DNA from: Roseateles asaccharophilus
GTDB taxonomy: Bacteria; Pseudomonadota; Gammaproteobacteria; Burkholderiales; Burkholderiaceae_C
Direction: 5' to 3'
DNA length: 64,000 nt
Assembly (NCBI RefSeq): GCF_004362405.1
Contig: NZ_SNXE01000007.1
Location: 1 to 64,000 of the forward strand
Position numbers and translations under genes: made by a program. A model generated the notes under the pieces. That model was not told the origin of the DNA, did not search any database, and saw only the letters and a list, made by a program, of their open reading frames with translations. This document shows positions 1 to 8,585 of the stretch, piece by piece (the first letter of the stretch is position 1; each line of letters starts with the position of its first letter).

Positions 1-312
1 GGCGATCTGCGCAACTCCAAGGTCATCGACATCATCCGCGAGCTCCAGAGCTACGGGGTGGAGGTCTTCGTGACCGACCCTCAGGCCGAGAGCGAGGAAG
101 CCGAGCACGAGTACGGCGTCAAGCTGGTGGCCTGGGACGATCTGCCACGGGCGGACGCCATCGTGGCTGCGGTGGCGCACCGCGAGTTCGCTGCCCTAAG
201 CCTGGAAGACCTGGGCAAGAAGCTGGTGAAGAACGGTGCCTTCGTGGACGTGAAGGCGGCGTTTGACCAGCGCGCGCTCGCCGAGGCGGGCTACAAGGTC
301 TGGCGCCTGTAA
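1..312 (+). CDS. UDP-N-acetylhexosamine 6-dehydrogenase (TviB/WbpO type), C-terminal fragment
   Basis: The reading frame is open from the first base of the window and ends at TAA 310-312, so 103 C-terminal residues are visible and the start lies upstream. The segment matches the C-terminal UDP-binding domain of nucleotide-sugar dehydrogenases: it has the NSKVIDIIREL helix, the YGVEVFVTDP strand-turn and the ADAIVAAVAHREF block typical of TviB/VipA/WbpO. Those enzymes oxidise UDP-GlcNAc or UDP-GalNAc to the uronic acid with NAD+. The NAD domain and the catalytic Cys are outside the window, so substrate preference cannot be judged. It sits upstream of rfbBDAC and, with wecB further on, fits supply of an N-acetylated uronic acid for the exopolysaccharide. 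A UDP-ManNAc dehydrogenase (WecC type) is the main alternative. Confidence 0.8.
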   Translation, partial: GDLRNSKVIDIIRELQSYGVEVFVTDPQAESEEAEHEYGVKLVAWDDLPRADAIVAAVAHREFAALSLEDLGKKLVKNGAFVDVKAAFDQRALAEAGYKVWRL

Positions 313-390
313 AGTAGCGGCTGGAGCTCCGGCCCGACAAGCGCGGCAGCCGCTGGGTGCCGCGCTTGTTTCATTTGAGAAAGTAGAAGC

Positions 391-1476
391 ATGACCATCC
401 TCATCACCGGCGGCGCCGGCTTCATCGGCAGCAATTTCGTGCTGGACTGGCTGGACTCGGCCGAGCACCGCGATGAGACCGTGGTGAATCTGGACGCCCT
501 GACCTATGCGGGCAATCTGGAGAACTTGGCGGCGCTCGAAGGCAACCCGCGCCACATCTTCGTCAAGGGCGATATCTGCGACCGCGCCCTGATCGACCGC
601 CTGTTGGCCGAACACCGGCCGCGCGCCATCGTGCATTTCGCGGCCGAAAGCCATGTGGACCGCTCCATCCACGGCCCCGGCGCCTTCATGCGCACCAATG
701 TGGAAGGCACCTTCACCCTGCTGGAGGCCGCCCGCGCCTACTGGGGCGCGCTGGAGGGCGAGGCCAAGGCGGCCTTCCGCTTCCACCATGTGTCCACCGA
801 CGAGGTCTATGGCTCGCTCAAGGCCGAGGATCCGCCCTTTGCCGAGACCAACCCCTACGAGCCCAACAGCCCCTACAGCGCCAGCAAGGCCGCCAGCGAC
901 CACCTGGTGCGCGCCTGGCACCACACCTATGGCCTGCCGGTGCTCACCACCAACTGCTCCAACAACTACGGCCCCTATCACTTCCCCGAGAAGCTGATCC
1001 CGCTGATGATCGTCAATGCCCTGGCCGGCAAACCGCTACCGGTCTATGGCGATGGCCAGCAGATCCGCGACTGGCTCTATGTCAAGGACCACTGCAGCGG
1101 CATCCGCGCCGTGCTGGCGCGCGGCCGCCTGGGCGAGACCTACAACATCGGCGGCTGGAACGAGCAGGCGAATATCGACATCGTCAAGATCGTCTGCGCC
1201 CTGCTGGACGAGCTCAAGCCCTCGGAGCAGGGCCCTTACAGCCGCCTGATCACCTATGTGAAGGACCGCCCCGGCCACGACCGCCGCTACGCCATCGACG
1301 CCCGCAAGATCGAGCGCGAGCTGGGCTGGCGCCCGGCCGAGACCTTTGCCACCGGCATCCGCAAGACCGTCGAGTGGTACCTGGCCAACCCGGGCTGGGC
1401 CGAGCGCGTGCAAAGCGGCGCCTACCGTGACTGGGTCTCCCAGCAGTACGGCGGCGAGCAAGCCTCCAAGGCCTGA
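391..1476 (+). CDS. rfbB: dTDP-glucose 4,6-dehydratase
   Basis: This is the second enzyme of dTDP-L-rhamnose synthesis; it converts dTDP-glucose to dTDP-4-keto-6-deoxyglucose in the cytoplasm. At 361 residues it has the usual family length. It is an extended short-chain dehydrogenase with the NAD-binding [10 protein letters not shown] at residues 7-16, the catalytic Thr136-Asp137-Glu138 in STDEVYG, and the Tyr162/Lys166 pair in [10 protein letters not shown]. Rhamnose-pathway specificity is supported by rfbD 12 bases downstream, followed by rfbA and rfbC, so all four pathway genes lie in a row. The ATG at 391 has a weak GAGAAAG element about 11 bases upstream. No anomalies were seen. Confidence 0.97.
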   Translation: MTILITGGAGFIGSNFVLDWLDSAEHRDETVVNLDALTYAGNLENLAALEGNPRHIFVKGDICDRALIDRLLAEHRPRAIVHFAAESHVDRSIHGPGAFMRTNVEGTFTLLEAARAYWGALEGEAKAAFRFHHVSTDEVYGSLKAEDPPFAETNPYEPNSPYSASKAASDHLVRAWHHTYGLPVLTTNCSNNYGPYHFPEKLIPLMIVNALAGKPLPVYGDGQQIRDWLYVKDHCSGIRAVLARGRLGETYNIGGWNEQANIDIVKIVCALLDELKPSEQGPYSRLITYVKDRPGHDRRYAIDARKIERELGWRPAETFATGIRKTVEWYLANPGWAERVQSGAYRDWVSQQYGGEQASKA

Positions 1477-1488
1477 GCAAGCGCCGCC

Positions 1489-2376
1489 ATGAGCCACAAG
1501 ATCCTGCTGCTGGGCAAGAACGGCCAGCTGGGCTGGGAGCTGCAGCGCGCCCTGGCGCCCCTGGGCGAGCTGATCGCCCTGGACCGCCACGAGGGCGGCG
1601 ACCTGGCCCAGCCCGACACGCTCCGGGCCACGCTCAAGCACCATCGCCCCGATGTGATCGTCAATGCCGCGGCCTACACCGCCGTGGACAAGGCCGAGAG
1701 CGAGCCCGAGCTGGCTCTGCAGATCAATGCCCGCGCCCCAGGCCTGCTGGCCGAGTACGCCGCGGCCCAGAACGCCCTGCTGCTGCACTACAGCAGCGAC
1801 TATGTGTTCGACGGCAGCGGCAGCGCCCCGCGCGACGAGGCCGCCGCGACCGGGCCCTTGAGCGTCTACGGCCGCAGCAAGCTGGAAGGCGAGCAAGCCA
1901 TCGCGGCCAGCGGCTGCCGCCACCTGATCCTGCGCACCAGCTGGGTCTATGCGGCGCGCGGCGGCAACTTTGCCAAGACCATGCTGCGCCTGGCCGCCGA
2001 GCGCGAGCAGCTCAAGGTGATCGCCGACCAGATCGGCGCGCCCACCGGCGCCGATCTGCTGGCCGACCTCAGCGCCCATATGCTGCGCACCACCCTTCAG
2101 CGGCCCGAGCTGGGCGGTCTGTACCACGCCGTGGCCGCGGGCGAAACCAGCTGGCATGCCTATGCCTGCCATGTGATCGAGTTTGCACGCGCGCGCGGTG
2201 TGTCCCTCAAGGTGCCGCCCGAGCAGGTGCTGGCCATTCCCACCACCGACTACCCCACACCGGCGCAGCGCCCCTTGAATTCGCGCCTGTCCACGACCAA
2301 GCTGCAACAGGCCTTCGGCCTGCGCCTGCCGCCCTGGCAGCAGGGGGTGGAACGCATGCTGAACGAGATTCTTTGA
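1489..2376 (+). CDS. rfbD: dTDP-4-dehydrorhamnose reductase
   Basis: This is the last enzyme of the dTDP-L-rhamnose pathway; it reduces dTDP-4-keto-L-rhamnose to dTDP-L-rhamnose with NAD(P)H. The 295-residue product has the RmlD glycine-rich loop [10 protein letters not shown] near the N-terminus, the DYVFDG strand in mid-protein, and the YGRSKLEGE catalytic Tyr/Lys motif that distinguishes RmlD from other reductases. The gene lies 12 bases after rfbB and its TGA falls 20 bases before the rfbA ATG, so the cluster is probably co-transcribed. A reading frame continuous with rfbA begins four bases before the rfbD stop, but the rfbA start with a ribosome site lies further in. Confidence 0.96.
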   Translation: MSHKILLLGKNGQLGWELQRALAPLGELIALDRHEGGDLAQPDTLRATLKHHRPDVIVNAAAYTAVDKAESEPELALQINARAPGLLAEYAAAQNALLLHYSSDYVFDGSGSAPRDEAAATGPLSVYGRSKLEGEQAIAASGCRHLILRTSWVYAARGGNFAKTMLRLAAEREQLKVIADQIGAPTGADLLADLSAHMLRTTLQRPELGGLYHAVAAGETSWHAYACHVIEFARARGVSLKVPPEQVLAIPTTDYPTPAQRPLNSRLSTTKLQQAFGLRLPPWQQGVERMLNEIL

Positions 2377-2396
2377 AATTCTCCGAGGAGACCGCC

Positions 2397-3281
2397 ATGA
2401 CAAACCGCAAAGGCATCATCCTGGCCGGTGGCTCCGGCACCCGTCTGCATCCGGCCACCCTGGCCCTGAGCAAGCAGCTGCTGCCGGTCTACGACAAGCC
2501 CATGATCTATTACCCGCTGTCCACGCTGATGCTGGCCGGCATGCGGGACATCCTGATCATCAGCACCCCGCAAGACCTGCCCCGCTTCGAGGCCCTGCTG
2601 GGCGACGGCGCGCGCTGGGGCCTGAATCTCAGCTACTGCGTGCAGCCCAGCCCCGACGGCCTGGCCCAGGCCTTCATCCTGGGTCGCAACTTCGTGGGCG
2701 GCCAGCCCAGCGCCTTGGTGCTGGGTGACAATATCTACTACGGCGCCGACTTCCAGAGCCTGCTCGACGAAGCCTCCGAACGCACGCAAGGTGCCAGCGT
2801 CTTTGCCTACCATGTGCAAGACCCCGAGCGCTACGGCGTGGTGGAGTTCGATGCCTCGCGCCGCGCCCTCTCCATCGAAGAAAAGCCCAAGGCCCCCAAG
2901 AGCAATTACGCGGTCACGGGCCTGTACTTCTACGACGCGCAGGTCTGCGACATCGCTGCCAGCATCAAGCCCAGCCCGCGCGGCGAGCTGGAGATCACCG
3001 ACGTCAATGCCCAGTACCTGCGCCAGGGCGAGCTGAATGTGGAAATCATGGGCCGCGGCTATGCCTGGCTGGACACCGGCACCCACGACAGCCTGCTGGA
3101 GGCCGGCCAGTTCATCGCCACCCTGGAAAAGCGCCAAGGGCTGAAGGTGGCCTGCCCCGAGGAAATCGCCTTCCGCAGCGGCTGGATCACGGCCGAGCAG
3201 CTGGAGCGCCTGGCCCAGCCCCTGCTCAAGAACGGCTACGGCCAGTACCTGATGAAATTGGTCAAAGAGCGCGCCTTCTGA
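2397..3281 (+). CDS. rfbA: glucose-1-phosphate thymidylyltransferase
   Basis: This is the first, and usually feedback-regulated, step of the rhamnose pathway: dTTP plus glucose-1-phosphate gives dTDP-glucose. The 294-residue protein starts [19 protein letters not shown], containing the nucleotidyltransferase signature GGSGTRL, followed by [16 protein letters not shown], both diagnostic of RmlA. I chose ATG 2397 over an upstream in-frame ATG at 2373, because GAGGAG at 2385-2390 sits 6 bases before it and the protein then begins where relatives do. It is the third of four rhamnose genes; rfbC follows after 14 bases. Confidence 0.96.
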   Translation: MTNRKGIILAGGSGTRLHPATLALSKQLLPVYDKPMIYYPLSTLMLAGMRDILIISTPQDLPRFEALLGDGARWGLNLSYCVQPSPDGLAQAFILGRNFVGGQPSALVLGDNIYYGADFQSLLDEASERTQGASVFAYHVQDPERYGVVEFDASRRALSIEEKPKAPKSNYAVTGLYFYDAQVCDIAASIKPSPRGELEITDVNAQYLRQGELNVEIMGRGYAWLDTGTHDSLLEAGQFIATLEKRQGLKVACPEEIAFRSGWITAEQLERLAQPLLKNGYGQYLMKLVKERAF

Positions 3282-3295
3282 GTTTTCCTGCCCCC

Positions 3296-3850
3296 ATGCT
3301 CAAGATCACCCCCACCGCCCTGCCCGAGGTCCTGATCGTGGAGCCGCGCGTCTTTGGCGACGCCCGCGGCTTCTTCACCGAAAGCTGGAACGAGCAGCGC
3401 TTCAACGAGGCCACCGGCAACACCCTGCGCTTTGTGCAGGACAACCACTCCCGCTCGGTGCGCGGTGTGCTGCGCGGCCTGCACTACCAGCTGCCGCCCC
3501 ATGCCCAGGGCAAGCTGGTGCGCTGCGTGGCCGGCGCCGTCTTCGATGTGGCGGTGGACCTGCGCAAGAGTAGCCCCAATTTCGGCAAATGGGTGGGTGC
3601 TGAACTCACGGCCGACAACCAGCGCCAGATGTGGATCCCGCCGGGCTTTGCCCACGGTTTTGTGGTGCTCAGCGAGACGGCGGACTTTCTCTACAAGACC
3701 ACCGACTACTACGCCCCCCAGGCCGAGGGCTGCGTGCGCTGGGACGACCCCGCCATCGGCATCCAGTGGCCCGACTTCGGTGGCGCCCCCACCCTGGCCG
3801 AGAAAGACGCCAAGGCCCCGCTGCTGGCCGACGCCCGCCACTTCGACTGA
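3296..3850 (+). CDS. rfbC: dTDP-4-dehydrorhamnose 3,5-epimerase
   Basis: RmlC epimerises C3 and C5 of dTDP-4-keto-6-deoxyglucose and acts between RfbB and RfbD. The 184-residue cupin has the expected length, the RGVLRGLHYQ motif carrying the catalytic His, and the PPGFAHGF and DYYAP segments of the family. It is the last gene of the rhamnose operon; a hairpin with a T-run starts about 36 bases after its stop. The order rfbB-D-A-C is the common proteobacterial arrangement. Confidence 0.96.
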   Translation: MLKITPTALPEVLIVEPRVFGDARGFFTESWNEQRFNEATGNTLRFVQDNHSRSVRGVLRGLHYQLPPHAQGKLVRCVAGAVFDVAVDLRKSSPNFGKWVGAELTADNQRQMWIPPGFAHGFVVLSETADFLYKTTDYYAPQAEGCVRWDDPAIGIQWPDFGGAPTLAEKDAKAPLLADARHFD

Positions 3851-3886
3851 GGCGCCTGCAGCCCGCGCGGGCCAGCAACAACAAAC

Positions 3887-3906
3887 GCGGCCGAGGCCGC
3901 TTTTTT
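3887..3906 (+). terminator. Rho-independent terminator of the rhamnose operon
   Basis: A GC-rich inverted repeat (GCGGC, loop CGAG with flanking pairs, GCCGC; 3887-3900) is followed at once by six T and then GTTTTG. It lies between the stop of rfbC and the end of the convergent ugd gene. It ends transcription rightward; the A-rich stretch on the other side also allows some activity leftward. Confidence 0.85.
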
Positions 3907-3948
3907 GTTTTGCTTTGGCGGGGCGCCGTGGCCCCGCTTTCACCAAGC

Positions 3949-5280
3949 TCAGACCGCCGCGGCCCGGCCAATCCCGTGGTACTCGATGCCCAGGCCCTTC
4001 ATCAGGGCCGGCTCATACAGATTGCGGCCGTCAAAGATCAGCGGGTTCTTCAGCTGGGCCTTGATGGTGTCGAAGTCCGGGGTGCGGAACTCCTTCCACT
4101 CGGTCACGATCAGCAGGGCGTCGGCGCCGGGCAGGGCCGCCTCGGCGCGGTCCACAAAGACAATGCCCTGGCGCCCGGCCAGCAGGCGCTGCGCCTCCTG
4201 GCTGGCCACCGGGTCATAGGCGCTGAGTGTGGCGCCGCGGCGCAGCAGCTCGTCGATGATCACCAGGGACGGCGCCTCGCGCATGTCATCGGTATTGGGC
4301 TTGAAGGCCAGGCCCCAGAGCGCGAAATGCCGGCCCGCCAGATCCTGACCAAAGCGCGCCGTGACCTTGTCCGACAGCACACGCTTCTGGCGCTCATTGG
4401 CCGCTTCCACGGCCGCCAGCACCAGCAGGTCCTGACCGTTCTCATGGCCGGTACGCACCAGGGCCTTCACGTCCTTGGGGAAGCAGGAGCCGCCATAGCC
4501 CGCACCCGCATAGAGGAACTGGTAGCCGATGCGCGGATCGCTGCCAATGCCACGGCGCACCAGCTCGATATCGGCGCCCAGCTTCTCGGCCAGCAGGGCC
4601 AGCTCGTTCATGAAGCTGATGCGCGTGGCCAGCATGGCATTGGCCGCGTACTTGGTGAACTCCGCGCTGCGCACGTCCATCACCATCAGGCGGTCGTTGT
4701 TGCGGTTGAAGGGCGCGTAGAGCGCGCGCATCATCAGCGTGGCCTGCTCGTCGTCCGAGCCCACGATGATGCGGTCCGGCCGCATGAAGTCCTCCACCGC
4801 CGCGCCCTCTTTCAGGAACTCGGGGTTGGACACCACGGCATAGGCCACATCGGCGCCGCGCCGGGCCAGCTCCTCGGCAATCGCGGCACGCACCTTGTCG
4901 GCCGTGCCCACGGGCACCGTGCTCTTGTCCACGATGACCTTGTAGTCCGTCATGCGCTGGCCGATGGAGCGCGCCGCCGCCAGCACATATTGCAGATCGG
5001 CCGAGCCATCCTCATCCGGCGGCGTGCCCACGCCAATGAAGAGAATGGTGCCGTGCTGCACCGCCTGGTCCACATCGGTGGTGAATTGCAGACGGCCCGC
5101 CGCCACATTGCGGCGCACCACCTCCAGCAGACCCGGCTCGTGGATGGGGATCTCGCCCGCATTCAGCACCGCGATCTTGTCCGGATTCACATCCAGGCAC
5201 ATCACATGGTTGCCCATCTCGGCCAGGCAGGCGCCCGTGACCAGACCCACATAACCGGTGCCAATGGCGGTGACTTTCAT
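3949..5280 (-). CDS. ugd: UDP-glucose 6-dehydrogenase
   Basis: The enzyme oxidises UDP-glucose to UDP-glucuronate with two NAD+, giving the acidic precursor of the polymer. The 443-residue protein has the N-terminal Rossmann motif [14 protein letters not shown] from residue 7, the catalytic cysteine in YGGSCFPKD near residue 265, and the C-terminal UDP-binding domain with [17 protein letters not shown]. All are classic UDP-glucose/GDP-mannose dehydrogenase features. It is on the minus strand, convergent with rfbC. A UDP-glucuronate 4-epimerase gene lies 50 bases upstream in the same orientation, so the pair probably forms a UDP-GlcA/UDP-GalA supply unit. Confidence 0.95.
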   Translation of the reverse strand: MKVTAIGTGYVGLVTGACLAEMGNHVMCLDVNPDKIAVLNAGEIPIHEPGLLEVVRRNVAAGRLQFTTDVDQAVQHGTILFIGVGTPPDEDGSADLQYVLAAARSIGQRMTDYKVIVDKSTVPVGTADKVRAAIAEELARRGADVAYAVVSNPEFLKEGAAVEDFMRPDRIIVGSDDEQATLMMRALYAPFNRNNDRLMVMDVRSAEFTKYAANAMLATRISFMNELALLAEKLGADIELVRRGIGSDPRIGYQFLYAGAGYGGSCFPKDVKALVRTGHENGQDLLVLAAVEAANERQKRVLSDKVTARFGQDLAGRHFALWGLAFKPNTDDMREAPSLVIIDELLRRGATLSAYDPVASQEAQRLLAGRQGIVFVDRAEAALPGADALLIVTEWKEFRTPDFDTIKAQLKNPLIFDGRNLYEPALMKGLGIEYHGIGRAAAV

Positions 5281-5330
5281 GCGTGCAGACTCACTCTCGT
5301 GTCAGTTGGAGGCCGGGCCAGATTCTGGGC

Positions 5331-6338
5331 TCAGAGTTTGAAATATTCGCGATACCAGGCCACAAAGCGGCGCACGCCCTCCTGCACCGGCATGGCGGGG
5401 CGGAAATCGGTCCAGGCGGCCAGTTCCTCCACATCGGCATGGGTGGCCGGCACATCGCCGTCCTGCAGGGGCATGAAGTTCTTTTCCGCCGTCTTGCCCA
5501 CCGCCTGCTCGATGGCCTCGATGAAGTCCATCAGCGGCGTCGGATTGTGGTTGCCGATATTGAAGACGCGGTACGGCGCGTTGGAGCGTGCCGGGTCGGC
5601 CGCCACCGGGTCGTAGCCCGCGTCCGGCGTGGCCACCCGGTCCAGGGTGCGCACCACGCCCTCGGCGATATCGTCGATATAGGTGAAGTCGCGCACCATC
5701 TTGCCGTGGTTGAACACATCGATGGGACGCCCCTCGATGATGGCCTTGGTGAACAAGAACAGCGCCATATCCGGCCGGCCCCAGGGCCCGTAGACCGTGA
5801 AGAAGCGCAGGCCCGTGGTGGGCAGGCCGAAGAGATGGCTGTAGGTATGGGCCATCAGCTCATTGGCCTTCTTGGTGGCCGCATACAGGCTCACCGGATG
5901 GTCCACCCCGTGATGCTCGCTGAAGGGCATGCGGGTGTTGCCGCCATAGACGCTGGAGCTGGAGGCATAGACTAGATGCTGCACACCGTTGTGGCGGCAG
6001 CCCTCCAGGATGTTGGTGAAGCCCGAGACATTGCTCTCGATATAGGCATGCGGATTCACCAGCGAATAGCGCACCCCGGCCTGGGCGGCCAGATGCACCA
6101 CGCGGTCGAACCGGTGCTGCTTGAACAGCGCCTCCATGCCCGCGCGGTCCGCCACGTCCAGCTTCACGAACTCAAAGCCGGGCTTGCCCGTGAGCCGCGC
6201 CAGGCGGTCATGCTTGAGCTGGGGGTCGTAGTAGTCGTTCAGATTGTCCAGGCCCACCACCTGGTCGCCGCGGGCGAGCAGGATCTGGCTGACATGCATG
6301 CCGATAAAGCCGGCCGCGCCGGTAACCAGGACTTTCAC
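5331..6338 (-). CDS. UDP-glucuronate 4-epimerase (NAD-dependent SDR)
   Basis: This extended SDR of 335 residues begins [20 protein letters not shown], with the GAAGFIG NAD loop, and has the [11 protein letters not shown] Tyr/Lys catalytic motif. The [19 protein letters not shown] segment and the [16 protein letters not shown] segment are typical of the GAE family (UDP-glucuronate 4-epimerase, also called CapI/LspL), which interconverts UDP-GlcA and UDP-GalA. The neighbouring ugd supplies the substrate. A UDP-GlcNAc or UDP-Glc 4-epimerase is possible, but those proteins usually lack this YYDPQLK region. The start at 6338 follows a region divergent from wecB. Confidence 0.88.
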   Translation of the reverse strand: MKVLVTGAAGFIGMHVSQILLARGDQVVGLDNLNDYYDPQLKHDRLARLTGKPGFEFVKLDVADRAGMEALFKQHRFDRVVHLAAQAGVRYSLVNPHAYIESNVSGFTNILEGCRHNGVQHLVYASSSSVYGGNTRMPFSEHHGVDHPVSLYAATKKANELMAHTYSHLFGLPTTGLRFFTVYGPWGRPDMALFLFTKAIIEGRPIDVFNHGKMVRDFTYIDDIAEGVVRTLDRVATPDAGYDPVAADPARSNAPYRVFNIGNHNPTPLMDFIEAIEQAVGKTAEKNFMPLQDGDVPATHADVEELAAWTDFRPAMPVQEGVRRFVAWYREYFKL

Positions 6339-6548
6339 GCAATCTCCTCAGGCAATCTGGGCAGCCGGGCGCAGGGCCGGCAGGGTGGCGCGTATTCTCA
6401 CCGAAGCCCAGGCCCAGATCGCTGACGCGGCGCCCCCGAATCAGGGGCCCGCCACCACACTCGCCGGACTAGGGGGATGCGCATCACCGTTTCGCCACAA
6501 AGCCAACCCTAGAATCCCCCCAACGTTTTCCAACCGATCTTCTGGCCC

Positions 6549-7667
6549 ATGTCGACCAAGCCCCTGATCCACCTCGTTGCCGGCGCCCGCCCCAACTTCA
6601 TGAAGATCGCGCCCATCGTGCGGGCCCTGCAGACCGACGGCCGCCTGGCCTGGAAGATCGTGCACACCGGCCAGCACTACGACCGCGATATGAACGAGGT
6701 GTTCTTCGAGGAACTGGGCATCCCCACGCCCGATGTGCGCCTGGGCTGCGGCGGCGGCAGCCATGCCGAGCAGACCGGCAAGATCATGCAGGCCTACGAG
6801 CAGCTCTGCGCCAGCGAGAAGCCCGATGCCTGCCTGGTGGTGGGCGACGTCAACTCCACCCTGGCCTGCTCCATCGTGGCCAAGAAGGCGGGCATCCCCG
6901 TGGCCCATGTGGAAGCCGGCCTGCGCAGCGGCGATATGAGCATGCCCGAGGAGATCAACCGCCTGGTGACGGACGCCATCACCGACTGGTTCTTCGTCAC
7001 CGAGCCCAGCGCCCTGGCCCACCTCAAGCACGAGGGCAAGCCCGACGAGGCGGTGTTCGATGTGGGCCATGTGATGGCCGACAACGTGCTCTACCAGGCC
7101 CACAAGCTCGCCAGCCCCGGCTTTGATACCAGCGGCTTCGAAACAGACGCCTTCAAGCGCGCGCACCCGCGCTACTGCGTGGTCACCCTGCACCGCCCCA
7201 GCAATGTGGACAGCCCCGAGTCCCTGCAGCGCGTGGCCCAGGTGCTGCGCGCCGTGGCCGCCGAAATCCCCATCGTCTTCCCGGTGCATCCGCGCACCCG
7301 CGCCAATATCGAGAAGCACGGCATTGAGCTGGGTGCCAACATCACCCTGCTGGGCCCCCAGGCCTATATGTCCTTTCTGCACCTCTGGAAGGACGCCGCC
7401 CTGGTGCTCACCGACAGCGGCGGCCTGCAAGAGGAAACCACCGCCCTGGGCGTGCCCTGCGTCACCATGCGCGAGAACACCGAGCGCCCCATCACCGTGG
7501 ACGAAGGCAGCAACACCCTGGCCGGCACCCAGCCCGAGGCCGTGATCCGCGCCGCGCTGGACGTGATCCAGGGCCGCGTGGCCAAGCGCGGTCGCCGCCC
7601 CGCCCTGTGGGACGGCCGGGCGGCCGAGCGCATCGTGGATGTGCTGGCGCAAAAGCTGGGCGCATGA
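6549..7667 (+). CDS. wecB: UDP-N-acetylglucosamine 2-epimerase (non-hydrolysing)
   Basis: WecB converts UDP-GlcNAc to UDP-ManNAc. The 372-residue protein has the family landmarks: GARPNFMKIAPI near the N-terminus, HTGQHYDRDM, the GDVNST segment, HVEAGLRS, and the C-terminal DSGGLQEE and TERPITVDEGSN substrate-binding stretches. Its stop overlaps the next gene by 4 bases (ATGA at 7664-7667), implying translational coupling. The next gene is a WecG/TagA/CpsF transferase, the family that puts ManNAc or ManNAcA onto lipid-linked GlcNAc, so the two form a functional pair. The dehydrogenase fragment at the window start could oxidise the product. Confidence 0.95.
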   Translation: MSTKPLIHLVAGARPNFMKIAPIVRALQTDGRLAWKIVHTGQHYDRDMNEVFFEELGIPTPDVRLGCGGGSHAEQTGKIMQAYEQLCASEKPDACLVVGDVNSTLACSIVAKKAGIPVAHVEAGLRSGDMSMPEEINRLVTDAITDWFFVTEPSALAHLKHEGKPDEAVFDVGHVMADNVLYQAHKLASPGFDTSGFETDAFKRAHPRYCVVTLHRPSNVDSPESLQRVAQVLRAVAAEIPIVFPVHPRTRANIEKHGIELGANITLLGPQAYMSFLHLWKDAALVLTDSGGLQEETTALGVPCVTMRENTERPITVDEGSNTLAGTQPEAVIRAALDVIQGRVAKRGRRPALWDGRAAERIVDVLAQKLGA

Positions 7668-8434
7668 GCATCATGGTCACGCCCACCGGCCCGCGGCAGG
7701 CCCAGCGCATCGAGATGATGGGCTGCTACGTCGACAACCTGTCGATGGAAGACACGCTTCAGACCATCGAGGGCTTCATCGCCAGCGGCCAGCCCCACCA
7801 GCATGTGGTGGTCAATGTGGACAAGCTGGTCAAGGCCCAGAAAGACCCCGAGCTGCGCCGCATCATCAATGAATGCGCGCTCATCAACGCCGACGGCATG
7901 CCCGTGGTCTGGGCCTCGCGCCTGCTGGGCAAGCCGCTCAAGGAGCGCGTGGCCGGCGTGGACCTGTTCGACGCCCTGATGGGCCGGGCTGCGGAGAAGG
8001 GCTGGCGCGTCTACCTGCTCGGCGCCAAGGAAGAGATCGTCTCCAAGGTGCGCGAGATCTACGCCCAGCGCTACCCGCAGCTGGTGTTTGCCGGCCACCG
8101 CAACGGCTACTGGAAGCCCGAGCAGGAGCAGCAGGTGGTGGACGAGATCACCGCCGCCCGCGCCGACCTGCTCTTCGTGGCCATCAGCTCGCCCAAGAAG
8201 GAGCAGTTCCTCGGGGCCTACCAGGCGCAGATGAAGATCCCCTTCGCCATGGGCGTGGGCGGCACCTTTGACGTCTTTGCCGGCAAGGTCAAGCGCGCAC
8301 CGGTGTGGATGCAGAAGAGCGGCCTGGAGTGGTTCTACCGTTTCCTCCAAGAGCCGCGCCGCATGTTCCGACGCTATTTCATCGAGGACATGGCCTTTGT
8401 GGGCATGTTGGCCAAGGAACTGCGGCGACGCTGA
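7664..8434 (+). CDS. WecG/TagA/CpsF family glycosyltransferase (GT26)
   Basis: GT26 enzymes transfer ManNAc, ManNAcA or Glc to a polyprenyl-diphosphate-linked sugar on the inner membrane face, usually as the second sugar of a repeat unit. The 256-residue product carries the signatures: VVNVDKLVKAQKDPELRRI, then INADGMPVVWASRLLG with the conserved Asp, GVDLFDALM, VYLLGAKEE, and the C-terminal GVGGTFDVFAGKVKRAP. The ATG at 7664 overlaps the wecB stop; the in-frame GTG/ATG codons further upstream would lie inside wecB. Coupling to wecB suggests that the donor is UDP-ManNAc or its uronate. Confidence 0.92.
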   Translation: MSIMVTPTGPRQAQRIEMMGCYVDNLSMEDTLQTIEGFIASGQPHQHVVVNVDKLVKAQKDPELRRIINECALINADGMPVVWASRLLGKPLKERVAGVDLFDALMGRAAEKGWRVYLLGAKEEIVSKVREIYAQRYPQLVFAGHRNGYWKPEQEQQVVDEITAARADLLFVAISSPKKEQFLGAYQAQMKIPFAMGVGGTFDVFAGKVKRAPVWMQKSGLEWFYRFLQEPRRMFRRYFIEDMAFVGMLAKELRRR

Positions 8435-8585
8435 GCCCGGCTATTTGGGTGAAGCGGTGAAATCTGCCCCCTTGTTCCGGGGCAAGAGCGCCGCACTGCA
8501 GCGGGAGTGAGCAAGAATCTGGCCCTGGGCCGGCCATGCTACTGAACGAGCAGGCTGAGCCGCCCACACCCAGGAGCAGTACACC

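Noticed and set aside
3631-5616. Long plus-strand frame over ugd
   Set aside because: It is antisense to a gene with a complete UDP-glucose dehydrogenase sequence and has the His/Gly/Arg-rich composition of a shadow frame.
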